Source: Ferruginibacter sp. (lineage in GTDB: Bacteria; Bacteroidota; Bacteroidia; Chitinophagales; Chitinophagaceae). From it: a stretch of 64,000 bases of DNA. Location of the stretch: the NCBI GenBank assembly GCA_013141435.1, contig JABFQZ010000011.1, positions 1 through 64,000 of the forward strand, given 5' to 3'. This document shows, one piece after another, positions 54,607 through 63,779 of the stretch (positions within the stretch are counted from its first letter, which is position 1; every line of letters begins with the position of its first letter). Made by a program: the position numbers and the translations under genes. The notes beneath the pieces are model-generated. The model was not told where the DNA came from. It made no database searches and saw only the letters and a list, made by a program, of their open reading frames with translations.

Positions 54607-56586
54607 ATGAAAAAAACACTACTTCTACTTACCATTTTTGCATTTGGTAAAACTAATGCCCAAAGCAAGTATTTAGTAAAATTTAAAGACAAGGCTACTA
54701 ACCCATTTACTATTGCAAACCCAAGCCAGTACCTTAGTACAAGAGCATTGCAACGTAGAGCTAGGTATGATATTTTAATAGATAGTACCGACTTGCCAGT
54801 TACTCCAAGATATGTAGATAGTGTGCGCCTTGCAGGTGTTGTTACTATTTTAAATACTTCCAAATGGCTAAACGAAGTAGCTATTCAAACAACTGATGCC
54901 GTAGCTTTAGCAAAAATAAATAGTTTTCCATTTGTACTAAGTGCTACGGCAGTTGCTAGAAATATAGGAGAAACCAATACGCCTGTAAATAAAATTTTGG
55001 ATACACCAAATGATGTACCTATAGATAATAATACTACAACTACTGCCAGAGAAACAACAAATAATATTTACAATTACGGAAAATCGAATGGGCAAGTACA
55101 TATACACCAAGGCGAATTTTTGCACAATCATGGTTTTAGAGGCGAGGCTATGCATTTAGGCATTTTAGATGCTGGCTTTTTTCATTACCTAAGTTTGCCA
55201 ACATTTGATAGCATTCGTATAAACAACCAAATACTTAACACATGGGATTTTGTAGCCAACAATGCTAGTGTAGATGAAGATAACCAACATGGCATGAATT
55301 GCCTAAGTACCATGGCTGCTAATTTGCCTGGGTTATTTGTAGGCACTGCACCTAAGGCTACTTTTTGTTTATACCGTACCGAAGATGTGGCTAGCGAAAC
55401 AAAAATAGAAGAGCATAATTTAGCAGCAGGCTTTGAAAGAGCCGATAGCATAGGTGTAGATGTATGTTCGGTTTCGTTGGGATATAATACCTTTGATAAC
55501 CCTGCACAAAATTATACTTATGCAAATTTAGATGGCAATACTACCCTAAGTGCTATAGCTGCAGATTTAGCAGCAAAAAAAGGAATGCTACCTGTTGTGG
55601 CTGCTGGCAATGGAGGAAATAGTGCTGCACCAAATATTAACCATTATATAATTACACCAGGCGATGCCGATAGTGTACTAACTGTAGGTGCTGTAGATAC
55701 GCTAGGTGCTGTGGCTGGCTTTAGTAGTTATGGCCCAACTAGTAATGGGCATATAAAACCCAACTTGGCTGCTGTAGGCTGGAATGCAATTGTAGCTAGC
55801 GCAAGCAACGGACAACCAATATATAGCAATGGAACATCATTTGCCACACCAAACCTTGCTGGGCTTACAACCTGCTTGTGGCAAGCTTTTACTGAATTTA
55901 ATAATATGACAATTTTAGATGCTATGCAAAAATCGGCTTCTATTACTGCTGCACCAAACGATAGAATTGGATACGGCATACCTGACATGAAAAAAGCTTT
56001 TACTATACTTTTAAAAAAATCTTATACACAATCGGTTAATGTAAACAATTGCATAGCTACAATAAATTTGAATGTAAAGCATGATAATTCTATGAATATT
56101 ATTATAGAAAGAAAACTAGAAAACCAAGCAGCTTATTCAACCTTTAAAACAATTTTAGGTACTGATAATTTTACAAATAAAAATGTATCTTTTACCGATA
56201 CTTTAAAGTATGTAAATGGTGCTTTAGCAAAATATAGAATTAAACTAGATATAGTAACTGATACTACTTTTTATTTAGATTCGATGGTTGTAGCTGTGCC
56301 TAATACATGTATTAATAGTTTGGGTGCTTTGATTAACGAAATAAAAGTAAAGCCAACGTTAATTACAAACAATGTATCTGTTGAAATTTCGAGAGATGTA
56401 GCTGTAAAAGTTGGTATTGTAATAACAAACACTGCTGGGCAAATTGTATATAGAAATAATTACGACCAACCCAAAGGCTTGCAAAATAATAATATAAATA
56501 TGCTAAATAAAAGTGCTGGTATATATTTTGTAGCCGTATATATAGATGGTAAAAAAGAATTGGTTCAAAAAATTGTTAAGCAGTAG
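54607..56586 (+). CDS. Secreted subtilisin-like (S8) protease with T9SS sorting tail
   Basis: 659 residues. A signal peptide ends near 18 (TNAQ). The S8 catalytic triad is visible: Asp in LGILDAGFF near 190, His in DNQHGMNCL near 225, and Ser in NGTSFATPNLAG near 410. The last 80 residues (KPTLITNNVSVEISRD..., AGQIVYRNN, AGIYFVAVYIDGK..., VQKIVKQ) match a type A C-terminal sorting domain, so export through SprA is expected. It is probably released or surface-attached. The 3' end overlaps the convergent methyltransferase by 11 bp. Confidence 0.9.
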   Translation: MKKTLLLLTIFAFGKTNAQSKYLVKFKDKATNPFTIANPSQYLSTRALQRRARYDILIDSTDLPVTPRYVDSVRLAGVVTILNTSKWLNEVAIQTTDAVALAKINSFPFVLSATAVARNIGETNTPVNKILDTPNDVPIDNNTTTTARETTNNIYNYGKSNGQVHIHQGEFLHNHGFRGEAMHLGILDAGFFHYLSLPTFDSIRINNQILNTWDFVANNASVDEDNQHGMNCLSTMAANLPGLFVGTAPKATFCLYRTEDVASETKIEEHNLAAGFERADSIGVDVCSVSLGYNTFDNPAQNYTYANLDGNTTLSAIAADLAAKKGMLPVVAAGNGGNSAAPNINHYIITPGDADSVLTVGAVDTLGAVAGFSSYGPTSNGHIKPNLAAVGWNAIVASASNGQPIYSNGTSFATPNLAGLTTCLWQAFTEFNNMTILDAMQKSASITAAPNDRIGYGIPDMKKAFTILLKKSYTQSVNVNNCIATINLNVKHDNSMNIIIERKLENQAAYSTFKTILGTDNFTNKNVSFTDTLKYVNGALAKYRIKLDIVTDTTFYLDSMVVAVPNTCINSLGALINEIKVKPTLITNNVSVEISRDVAVKVGIVITNTAGQIVYRNNYDQPKGLQNNNINMLNKSAGIYFVAVYIDGKKELVQKIVKQ

Positions 56587-57742
56587 TAAATACGGCTACA
56601 AACATAGTGTCTGCTTGTATTTCATAACCTTTAAGATATTCCATTTGTAATAATTGCAAGTGGAATTTTTGTTTTAAATAATGTACAACCATTTCATTTT
56701 CTTGGGCAAAAATGGAGCAGGTAATATAAAAAAACAAACCGCCTTGTTTTAAAAATGGTATTGTATTATTTGCAATTTGTTTTTGCATTTTTACAAAAAC
56801 TTCTATGCTTTGTTGTTTAAAAAAACTTAGCTGCTCTGGTGTACGAGCCCATGTACCGCTTCCTGTGCAGGGTGCATCGCAAATAATTATATCGTATTTT
56901 TTTTGTGGTAGAGTTGTTGTTAGGTTTACCAAATCTGCAACAAAAGATTGATAGCTTTTTATACCAGCTTCTTTAAACCTTGTACTTAAATTATTAAGAA
57001 TATTACCCCTTACATCTGATACTGATAAGTTTAATTTTTCTTTTAAAATATCATAAATTAAAATAGATTTTCCGCCACTTGCAGCACAGCAATCCCATAC
57101 AGATACTTCTTTTTTGCTTAACGAATCATTATTTTTGATATAATTAAATACTTGCTGCGAATTGTAATCTTGTACTACTACTTCGTTATTTAAAAGTAAT
57201 ACATTTTCTATTTTTGATGCTTGTGGTAATACGAAACATGTATCACTTTTTTCGGTAAAAGAAATATTTACAGCATGTAATTTTGCCCTCACATTTTCAT
57301 TTTTGCCTGGGCGTACTCTTATATAAAATAGCGGTTGTTTTAAAAATGAAAAAGCAAATTCAGTTGTATTAATGTATTCTCCTATTTCGTTTTGAAAAAA
57401 GAAAATATGATTGCTATTTATTTTTACATACTCACATTTTTGTGCAATAGACATTTCTATTTGTACATTATAGTTTGGTGCAATTGCTGCAAGCATATCG
57501 TTGGGCTTGTTATTGCATAAAAAAACAGCTATTATAATTCGCTCTTCGGTAGTTTTATTTTTTAGTGCATTGCCTAATCTATAATAATTGTAACATAAAC
57601 TAGCAATACTTTTTCTATCTTTTGAGCCATATTTTTTGTTTGTTGCAAAAAATCGTTTGAGATGGTATGCAAGTGGTTCGCCATTTTTATGTGTTTCTAT
57701 TATTTTTATTGATGTGGTAATATGCGAATGGTAATGGCTCAA
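56576..57742 (-). CDS. RsmB-like rRNA (cytosine-5) methyltransferase
   Basis: 388 residues from a TTG start supported by a well-placed promoter. SAM-binding VWDCCAASGGKSILIYD near 222-238. The catalytic motifs are CDAPCTGSGTWARTPEQL near 290-307 and ITCSIFAQENE near 341-351, with the cysteine pair of the NOL1/NOP2/Sun group. The N-terminal half resembles the NusB-like region of RsmB. It methylates a cytosine in 16S rRNA; C967 is assumed from the closest family. Confidence 0.87.
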   Translation of the reverse strand: MSHYHSHITTSIKIIETHKNGEPLAYHLKRFFATNKKYGSKDRKSIASLCYNYYRLGNALKNKTTEERIIIAVFLCNNKPNDMLAAIAPNYNVQIEMSIAQKCEYVKINSNHIFFFQNEIGEYINTTEFAFSFLKQPLFYIRVRPGKNENVRAKLHAVNISFTEKSDTCFVLPQASKIENVLLLNNEVVVQDYNSQQVFNYIKNNDSLSKKEVSVWDCCAASGGKSILIYDILKEKLNLSVSDVRGNILNNLSTRFKEAGIKSYQSFVADLVNLTTTLPQKKYDIIICDAPCTGSGTWARTPEQLSFFKQQSIEVFVKMQKQIANNTIPFLKQGGLFFYITCSIFAQENEMVVHYLKQKFHLQLLQMEYLKGYEIQADTMFVAVFTTA

Positions 57743-57756
57743 ATTTTTATTTTTTG

Positions 57757-57786
57757 CAAAAGTAATTTGTTAAGTGGTTTTCACAA
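57757..57786 (-). promoter_or_regulatory. Full Bacteroidota-type promoter for the methyltransferase
   Basis: On the minus strand a -33 TTG (57784-57786), exactly 19 bp of spacer, and the -7 box TACTTTTG (57757-57764) match TTG-N19-TAnnTTTG. It ends 14 bp before the TTG start codon, supporting that start. Confidence 0.6.
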
Positions 57787-57892
57787 TTTTATAAAACCAC
57801 TGCTCTCGAATTTTGTTTATTAAAATTTATTTTATAAAATTACCACCCATTTAGCTTCATAATAAATATGCAGATTGATGACAAAAGATTAA

Positions 57893-57988
57893 ATGCTGAA
57901 GGGCTGCGCTTGCTTAGCCAAAAATACTTTTTTTGTTGCCTTTGAACAAAAAAGATTGTAGGCGGGCAGCGGATAAATGCTGCTTATT
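57893..57988. repeat. Dispersed hairpin repeat
   Basis: AATGCTGAAGGGCTGCGCTTG and TGTAGGCGGGCAGCGGATAAATGCTGC flank a T-rich/A-rich imperfect stem (CTTTTTTTGTT against GAACAAAAAAG). The layout matches the other hairpin repeats (GGGCT arm, T-rich stem, GCGGATA arm). Confidence 0.5.
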
Positions 57989-58074
57989 GGTATTGGATAA
58001 GAGCCCAAAATAATATAAAATTGGGTATAAGTAAAACGCTGTTTCAAAAGTATGAAACTGCTTTAAATATTTTT

Positions 58075-59283
58075 TTACAGTTCCAACAATGCATCTACTG
58101 GGTCTTTGCCAAATAGCAACAGTGCTGGGTTTTCGAGCAATTGCTTTACCAGTACCAAAAAGCCTACAGATTCTCTTCCATCTATAATTCGATGATCGTA
58201 ACTGAGTGCTAAATACATCATTGGCCTAATAACTACTTGCCCATTTATTGCCATTGGACGCTCTACAATATTGTGCATACCTAAAATGGCACTTTGCGGT
58301 ATATTTATAATTGGTGTGCTCATCATAGAGCCAAAAATACCACCATTGGTAATGGTAAATGTGCCACCGCTCATTTCTTCGATAGTTAATTTATTGTTTT
58401 TTGCTTTGGTTGCTAAATCTACAACTGCTGCTTCTACACCTGCCATGCTCAGGCTTTCGGCATTGCGTATTACAGGTACTACTAAGCCTTTTGGCGCACT
58501 TACGGCAATAGAAATATCGCAATAATTATGGTAAATAATTTCTTCGCCATTAAGGTATGCATTTACTGCAGGAAATTTTTGTAAAGCATAGCAACATGCT
58601 TTTGTAAAGAAGCTCATAAATCCAAGGTTTACGCCATGTGCTTCTTTAAATTTATCTTTCGATTTTTTGCGAATGTCCATTATTGCTCCCATATCTACTT
58701 CGTTAAAAGTTGTGAGCATGGCGGTGGAGTTTTTTGCTTCTACTAATCTTCGGCTAATGGTTTTGCGAAGATTACTCATTTTTTCGGGTCTATCTTCTCT
58801 GCTAAACATTGTTGCTGTTGGGTTTCGGCCAGGGTTGTTTAGTGCTGTTAGTACATCTTGCTTTATAATTTTTCCGTTATCGCCTGTGGCTATTATTTTA
58901 TTGCTATCTATTTTTTTATCGGCAATAATGGCTGCGGCTACTGGAGTGGCTTTTACATCTACTTTTGTATTGGTTGCTGCTACAGCATTTTCTGTTGTTG
59001 CAATTTTTGTTTCTGGTATTGCTGTTGCTATTATTTCTGGTGCTATAGCATCAGTATTTATACTACAAACCAAGTCGCCAATAGCTAGTGTATCGCCTTC
59101 TTTAGCTATATGTTTTACTTCACCTGCTTTTTCTGCATTTATTTCAAAAGTTGCTTTTTCGCTTTCAAGCTCAGCTATTACTTCGTCTCTTTGCGCATAT
59201 TCGCCATCTTTTTTAAGCCATTTTACTAGTATTACTTCACTTATACTTTCGCCTACTGTAGGTACTATTATTTCTAAAGCCAT
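58075..59283 (-). CDS. sucB: 2-oxoglutarate dehydrogenase E2 (dihydrolipoyl succinyltransferase)
   Basis: 402 residues. An N-terminal lipoyl domain (1-78) with the lipoylated lysine in [11 protein letters not shown] near 43. An Ala/Lys/Thr-rich linker (80-120), a peripheral-subunit-binding domain ([20 protein letters not shown] near 126-145) and the catalytic core. The active-site histidine and aspartate are in [11 protein letters not shown] near 372-382. [24 protein letters not shown] (split) favours the succinyltransferase over the acetyltransferase. No E1 gene is adjacent. Confidence 0.92.
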   Translation of the reverse strand: MALEIIVPTVGESISEVILVKWLKKDGEYAQRDEVIAELESEKATFEINAEKAGEVKHIAKEGDTLAIGDLVCSINTDAIAPEIIATAIPETKIATTENAVAATNTKVDVKATPVAAAIIADKKIDSNKIIATGDNGKIIKQDVLTALNNPGRNPTATMFSREDRPEKMSNLRKTISRRLVEAKNSTAMLTTFNEVDMGAIMDIRKKSKDKFKEAHGVNLGFMSFFTKACCYALQKFPAVNAYLNGEEIIYHNYCDISIAVSAPKGLVVPVIRNAESLSMAGVEAAVVDLATKAKNNKLTIEEMSGGTFTITNGGIFGSMMSTPIINIPQSAILGMHNIVERPMAINGQVVIRPMMYLALSYDHRIIDGRESVGFLVLVKQLLENPALLLFGKDPVDALLEL

Positions 59284-59481
59284 TAATAATTTTATTTTTT
59301 GTTTTGCAAATTTCGGATAAAAAGTTGATTACTTTGTTAATCAATTTTAGTATGGCAAAATTTAGTTATTTGTTGCTAAATTGATAAAAAAGTAAATATT
59401 TAGAAAATAATTGGCTAAAAAACTTTTTAAACAACTTTTTTATCTATACTTGCATGATACAAGCAGATAATAATAAAAATA

Positions 59482-59862
59482 ATGAGTAAAAAAATATTAT
59501 ATACACTCGAATACCCAGTACGTAGTTCGCCTACAATACTATTTGAGTTTTTGAGCAGTGGCTCGGCTTTGCAAGAGTGGTTTGCCGATGTGGTAGATGA
59601 TAGAGGTCCGGTTTATACATTTAGCTGGAATGGCTCCGAAGAAAAGGCTGAAGTATTAGAAAAAATAGAAAACAAATTAATTCGTTTTAGATGGGTAAAT
59701 GGCCCAAAAGATGAATATTTTGAATTTAAGATAGATAAATCGGAAATTACAAATAACACAATATTGGTAATAACCGATTTTGCCGAAAAGAAAGATATTA
59801 AAGACCAAACTCAACTATGGGAGTATCAGGTAAAAGAATTATTACACCGAATAGGTAGTTAA
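59482..59862 (+). CDS. START-like domain protein
   Basis: 126 residues, a single SRPBCC/START-like fold: KKILYTLEYPVRSSPTILFEFLSSGSALQEWFADVVDD, then strands and a long C-terminal helix (TQLWEYQVKELLHRIGS). Close to the AHSA1-like/START_2 group common in Bacteroidota. No cofactor motif. Ligand unknown. A good intrinsic terminator follows. Confidence 0.8.
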   Translation: MSKKILYTLEYPVRSSPTILFEFLSSGSALQEWFADVVDDRGPVYTFSWNGSEEKAEVLEKIENKLIRFRWVNGPKDEYFEFKIDKSEITNNTILVITDFAEKKDIKDQTQLWEYQVKELLHRIGS

Positions 59863-59885
59863 TTATTTGGTTTTAATAAATTTTG

Positions 59886-59918
59886 AAAAACTGCATCATA
59901 TTTTTTGATGCAGTTTTT
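59886..59918 (+). terminator. Intrinsic terminator after the START-like gene
   Basis: AAAAACTGCATCA (59886-59898) pairs exactly with TGATGCAGTTTTT (59906-59918) around a 7-base loop, ending in a T run. It begins 24 bp after the stop codon. Confidence 0.85.
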
Positions 59919-60005
59919 TATTTGAGAATATTTTTTGGTATAATTATAAATCGTTAAAAAATGTAAAGCATGATATATTATTGTGTTGTGCCCAATAGAA
60001 AACAT

Positions 60006-60013
60006 TACTTTTG
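60006..60013 (+). promoter_or_regulatory. -7 box for the permease-SOD-kinase operon
   Basis: TACTTTTG matches TAnnTTTG, 46 bp before the ATG at 60060. TTG at 59986-59988 gives a 17-bp spacer, close to the usual 19. Confidence 0.5.
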
Positions 60014-60059
60014 TGTAACTTTTAAAATGCTTTATACATACGAAGTGAGTAAATAAACA

Positions 60060-61499
60060 ATGATAAAAAAATTAGATAAACTTATTCTTAAATCTTTTAT
60101 TGGTCCATTTATTGTTACCTTTTTCATTGCATTGTTTGTACTAATAATGCAAACCCTTTGGAAATATATAGATGACCTTGTGGGCAAAGGATTAGACTTT
60201 TTTACTATAATACAATTTGTATGGTACGCTAGTGCTACTTTACTTACACTTGCTATGCCAATTGCAATTCTTATATCGTCAATAATGACTTTTGGCAACC
60301 TTGGCGAAAGTTTTGAATTAGTGGCTATAAAATCGTCGGGCATATCGCTTTTGCGTTTTATGCGTCCATTAATGTGGTTTACTGTATTGCTTTGTTTTAC
60401 TACTTTTATTTTTGCCAATTATGTTATTCCCTATTCTCAATTAAAATTTGTAACACTTTATAAAGATATTTTATTGAAAAAACCATCGCTTGATTTGAAG
60501 CAGGGGCAATTTTATACAGGTATTGAAAAATATGCAATACGTGTAGGCAAAAAAAATATTGACGGTAAACAAATAGAAAAAGTACTTATTTACGACCAAA
60601 CTAATACTTTACAAGAAAATACTATCGTTGCGCAAAATGGTAAAATGGAAATAACATCCGATAATAATTACTTGGCATTTAATTTAAAAAACGGCACTAG
60701 GTATCAAGAAAAAGGTAACTATGGCGATAGCAGTACCGAATATATAAAGCTAGAATTTGAAACATTTAAAAAACTGTTTGATGTAAGCATTTTTAAACAA
60801 AAAAAAGGTGAAGAAGACCAGTTTAAAAATAATTCGAGAATGCTAAGCGTACGGCAATTAAATAAATCTATTGACTCTATTGCAAAAGTAAACGATAGTG
60901 TATCAAGAAATTTTGAAAAAAGTTTAGCTACCTCATTACCCTATTTGGCTAAGGATAGTTTTTTAAAATACAACCCTGTTGGTTCTATAAAATACAATAA
61001 AAAAGACAGTATTTTTGCCGATAGTGCTACAGCTATTTTATTCGACCGAGCAATAGCTAAAGCTAATGAGCTAAAAAATACATTAACCTTTGGTGCAGTA
61101 GATTTGAAGCAAAAAAAAGAAGAACTTATAAGTCATAAAATAGAGTGGCAACGTAAATTTTCGTTTTCGTTAGCCTGCATGGTATTGTTTTTTATAGGTG
61201 CGCCTTTAGGCTCAATTATACGAAAAGGTGGTATGGGAATGCCGTTGGTAGTGGCTATAATTTTCTTTTTGGCTTTTCATTTGCTAAATATGTTTGGCGA
61301 AAAATTTGCCCGAAACGATTCATTTTCCCCATTTGCTGGCATGTGGTTTGCTGTAATTTTACTTACACCTGTTGGTATTTTTCTTACTTACAAAGCTACC
61401 AACGATTCGCAGCTTTTTAATAAAGAATTTTATACTCGGCTTTATAAAAAAGTAAAACAGTTATTTCCCAAAAAAAAGATAGATACAAGTATAGTTTAA
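60060..61499 (+). CDS. LptF/LptG family permease
   Basis: 479 residues. Three N-terminal helices (about 12-34, 58-82, 104-124), a periplasmic jellyroll-like domain (about 135-360) and three C-terminal helices (about 370-460). GFAIVTFF-type GPFIVTFFIALFVLIMQTLWKYIDDLVGKGL (split 16-46) and LGSIIRKGGMGMPLVVAIIFFLAFHLLN near 388 are family features. It moves lipopolysaccharide from the inner membrane to the Lpt bridge. Here it is followed after 15 bp by a superoxide dismutase. Confidence 0.88.
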   Translation: MIKKLDKLILKSFIGPFIVTFFIALFVLIMQTLWKYIDDLVGKGLDFFTIIQFVWYASATLLTLAMPIAILISSIMTFGNLGESFELVAIKSSGISLLRFMRPLMWFTVLLCFTTFIFANYVIPYSQLKFVTLYKDILLKKPSLDLKQGQFYTGIEKYAIRVGKKNIDGKQIEKVLIYDQTNTLQENTIVAQNGKMEITSDNNYLAFNLKNGTRYQEKGNYGDSSTEYIKLEFETFKKLFDVSIFKQKKGEEDQFKNNSRMLSVRQLNKSIDSIAKVNDSVSRNFEKSLATSLPYLAKDSFLKYNPVGSIKYNKKDSIFADSATAILFDRAIAKANELKNTLTFGAVDLKQKKEELISHKIEWQRKFSFSLACMVLFFIGAPLGSIIRKGGMGMPLVVAIIFFLAFHLLNMFGEKFARNDSFSPFAGMWFAVILLTPVGIFLTYKATNDSQLFNKEFYTRLYKKVKQLFPKKKIDTSIV

Positions 61500-61514
61500 T
61501 ATTAATTTTATTTT

Positions 61515-62276
61515 ATGCAAAAAAAATCAAATACTAGCCGACGAAATTTTATTAAAACTAGCTCTAAAACTGTTGCACTTGTTGCATTGGGTTCAAGCAG
61601 TATATCGAGTATATTGATAGCTTGCAATAACACAAAAATCATTACAAAAACTAATAGATTTAATACAAATTTTAACCAACAACCATTACCTTATGCATAC
61701 ACTGCTTTAGAAGATGTAATAGATGCTAAAACAATGGAAATACATTATAGCAAACATGCAGCAGCTTATAGCAAAAATGCAACCGAAGCTGCCACAGCCG
61801 AAGCTGTAGATATTACAAAGCCATTGGAAAATGTTTTAATAAAAATATCGAAATACAGCACTAAAATGCGAAACAATGCTGGTGGGCATTACAACCACGA
61901 AATGTTTTGGAAATGTATGCAACCAAAAACCGATGACAATATACCAACTGGTAGTATGCAAACCGCAATTGAAAAAACATTTGGCTCTTTTGATGCTTTT
62001 AAAAAACAATTTGAAGATGCAGCAAAAACCAGGTTTGGCAGTGGCTGGGCTTGGCTATATGTAGATGAAAAAAGTGTATTGAAAATAGGCAGTACACCTA
62101 ATCAAGATAATCCGCTAATGGATGTGGCTGAAATAAGAGGTTACCCTTTACTTTGTATAGATGTGTGGGAGCATGCATACTACTTAAAATATCAAAATAA
62201 AAGGGCAGATTATATACAAAACTGGTGGAAAATTGTAAACTGGAAATATGTTCAACAAAGATTTGAATTGGTTTAA
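61515..62276 (+). CDS. Exported Fe/Mn superoxide dismutase, predicted lipoprotein
   Basis: 253 residues. The core (60-253) has the metal ligands in MEIHYSKHAAAY, GGHYNHEMFW and CIDVWEHAYYLKY, plus GSGWAWLYVDE and DNPLMD, typical of Fe/Mn-SOD. The N-terminus is unusual: a twin-arginine motif SRRNFIK (8-14), a hydrophobic stretch, and a lipobox ending LIAC (cysteine 37). It is therefore likely exported by Tat and lipid-anchored. It removes superoxide at the envelope. It lies in a run with the Lpt permease (15 bp upstream) and a histidine kinase (23 bp downstream). Confidence 0.87.
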   Translation: MQKKSNTSRRNFIKTSSKTVALVALGSSSISSILIACNNTKIITKTNRFNTNFNQQPLPYAYTALEDVIDAKTMEIHYSKHAAAYSKNATEAATAEAVDITKPLENVLIKISKYSTKMRNNAGGHYNHEMFWKCMQPKTDDNIPTGSMQTAIEKTFGSFDAFKKQFEDAAKTRFGSGWAWLYVDEKSVLKIGSTPNQDNPLMDVAEIRGYPLLCIDVWEHAYYLKYQNKRADYIQNWWKIVNWKYVQQRFELV

Positions 62277-62299
62277 TAACTTAAATAAAATTTTATTTA

Positions 62300-63730
62300 A
62301 TGAAACTAACTTTTCCATATAAAGTTTGGGGCTCATCTTTTCTAATTTTAGTATTCTTTTTATTAGATACAATACTTTTATATCTATCACTTACTAGTGA
62401 AAAAGCTACAGCACATAATTTATATTTACAGCTTGGTATATCCACCATTTTTTACATTATGGCTATTGTATCTATTATTCAATTTGCATTTTTTAGAGAG
62501 GCTACATATTTTTATTACATAATGTATTTGTTGTTTTACTTATGTTATTTTACTCTTATTTTTTCTAACAACTCTATAATAAATAACAATACCATTCCGT
62601 ATTTTATAGAACTAAGACCTATTGCTTCATTTATATTATTATTGAGTAGCTATTTAATCTACACACTATTTGCAATCGAATTTTTAAAAGTAAAAAGTAA
62701 AAACACAAAACTTTATAAAAAATTAAATCTATTATGCAAAATCTATATTTTTTTAATAATTTGTATGGTTATTTCTTATATTTTTTTTAAAGAAAATAAT
62801 GATACAGGAGGGCTAATAAGACTCATAATTCTATCCTCCTGTATTCCATTAGGAATTTTTGGTATTATATTAATTTTTACAAAAGCAAAAAATATATTTG
62901 GATACATCTTAACTTTAGGATCTACATTTATTTTTATTGGTTCGGTTACTGGTTTTTTATTTTCGTTTGGTATTGTACCATATCCATCTCATACATTTCC
63001 TTTTAGTGATTGGCTTTTTTATACCATGCTTGGTGCAGTAATAGAAGTTATAATATTTTTTAGCAGTTTTGCATATCGCAATAAAATATTAGCTACCGAA
63101 GAGCAAATAGCTAAAGAAAAATTACAACATATAAGAGATGAGATATCGAGAGATTTACATGACGATGTAGGAGCATCTTTAAGCAACATAAATATACTAA
63201 ACGAACTTGCCAAACGCAATACACACAATCCTGAAAAAGCAACAGAATATTTAACAAAAGCTGGAGAAGATATTCAAAATGTAAGCGAAAGTTTGCATGA
63301 TATTGTATGGAATATAAACTCTAAATATGATGATATTGACAACCTTTTTGTGCGTATGAAAAGATATGCAGCAGATATGATGGGAGGTAAAAATATAGAT
63401 TTTGAAATAGAACTCCCGAAAAATTTGGGGCTTGTAAAATTAGAAATAGATAAGCGAAAAGATTTGTATTTTATTTTTAAAGAAACAGTAAATAATCTTG
63501 TAAAATACTCCAAAGCTACTAAAGCAAGTATAATAATAAAATTAGAAAACGATAAATTACTATTAACTGTAACAGATAATGGCATTGGTTTTTCCGACGA
63601 AAAACTATTTAGCGGTAATGGCTTGTACAATATGCAACATAGAGCCAAATACCATCAAGCTAAGCTAAAAGTACAAACTAAATTAGATCAAGGCACATCT
63701 ATAACTTTAGAAATGCCACTTAATACTTAG
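62300..63730 (+). CDS. Membrane sensor histidine kinase (LytS/NarX-like HisKA_3 type)
   Basis: 476 residues. The N-terminal 260 residues form about seven membrane helices. The dimerisation box EISRDLHDDVGASLSNINIL near 281-300 holds the phospho-accepting histidine. The ATPase region has FKETVNNLVKYSKATKASI (N box) and VTDNGIGFSDEK (G1 box) near 428-439, then GNGLYNMQHRAK. There is no periplasmic ligand domain, so it may sense a membrane state. A response regulator gene follows 49 bp later. Confidence 0.9.
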   Translation: MKLTFPYKVWGSSFLILVFFLLDTILLYLSLTSEKATAHNLYLQLGISTIFYIMAIVSIIQFAFFREATYFYYIMYLLFYLCYFTLIFSNNSIINNNTIPYFIELRPIASFILLLSSYLIYTLFAIEFLKVKSKNTKLYKKLNLLCKIYIFLIICMVISYIFFKENNDTGGLIRLIILSSCIPLGIFGIILIFTKAKNIFGYILTLGSTFIFIGSVTGFLFSFGIVPYPSHTFPFSDWLFYTMLGAVIEVIIFFSSFAYRNKILATEEQIAKEKLQHIRDEISRDLHDDVGASLSNINILNELAKRNTHNPEKATEYLTKAGEDIQNVSESLHDIVWNINSKYDDIDNLFVRMKRYAADMMGGKNIDFEIELPKNLGLVKLEIDKRKDLYFIFKETVNNLVKYSKATKASIIIKLENDKLLLTVTDNGIGFSDEKLFSGNGLYNMQHRAKYHQAKLKVQTKLDQGTSITLEMPLNT

Positions 63731-63779
63731 TACCCATTTGTGGTATTGTTTACAAAAAAAAGGCTACTTACTTTTATGT

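Larger units (their letters stand above)
57743..58074. other. 332-bp gap between two minus-strand genes
   Basis: It holds the methyltransferase promoter (57757-57786) and a hairpin repeat (57893-57988). The remaining sequence, up to the E2 stop codon, shows no coding frame or RNA gene that I can support. Confidence 0.5.

Noticed and set aside
58667-59320. 217-codon plus-strand frame opposite sucB
   Set aside because: Full overlap with a complete E2 protein; it looks membrane-like only because it mirrors an Ala/Thr/Lys-rich linker.
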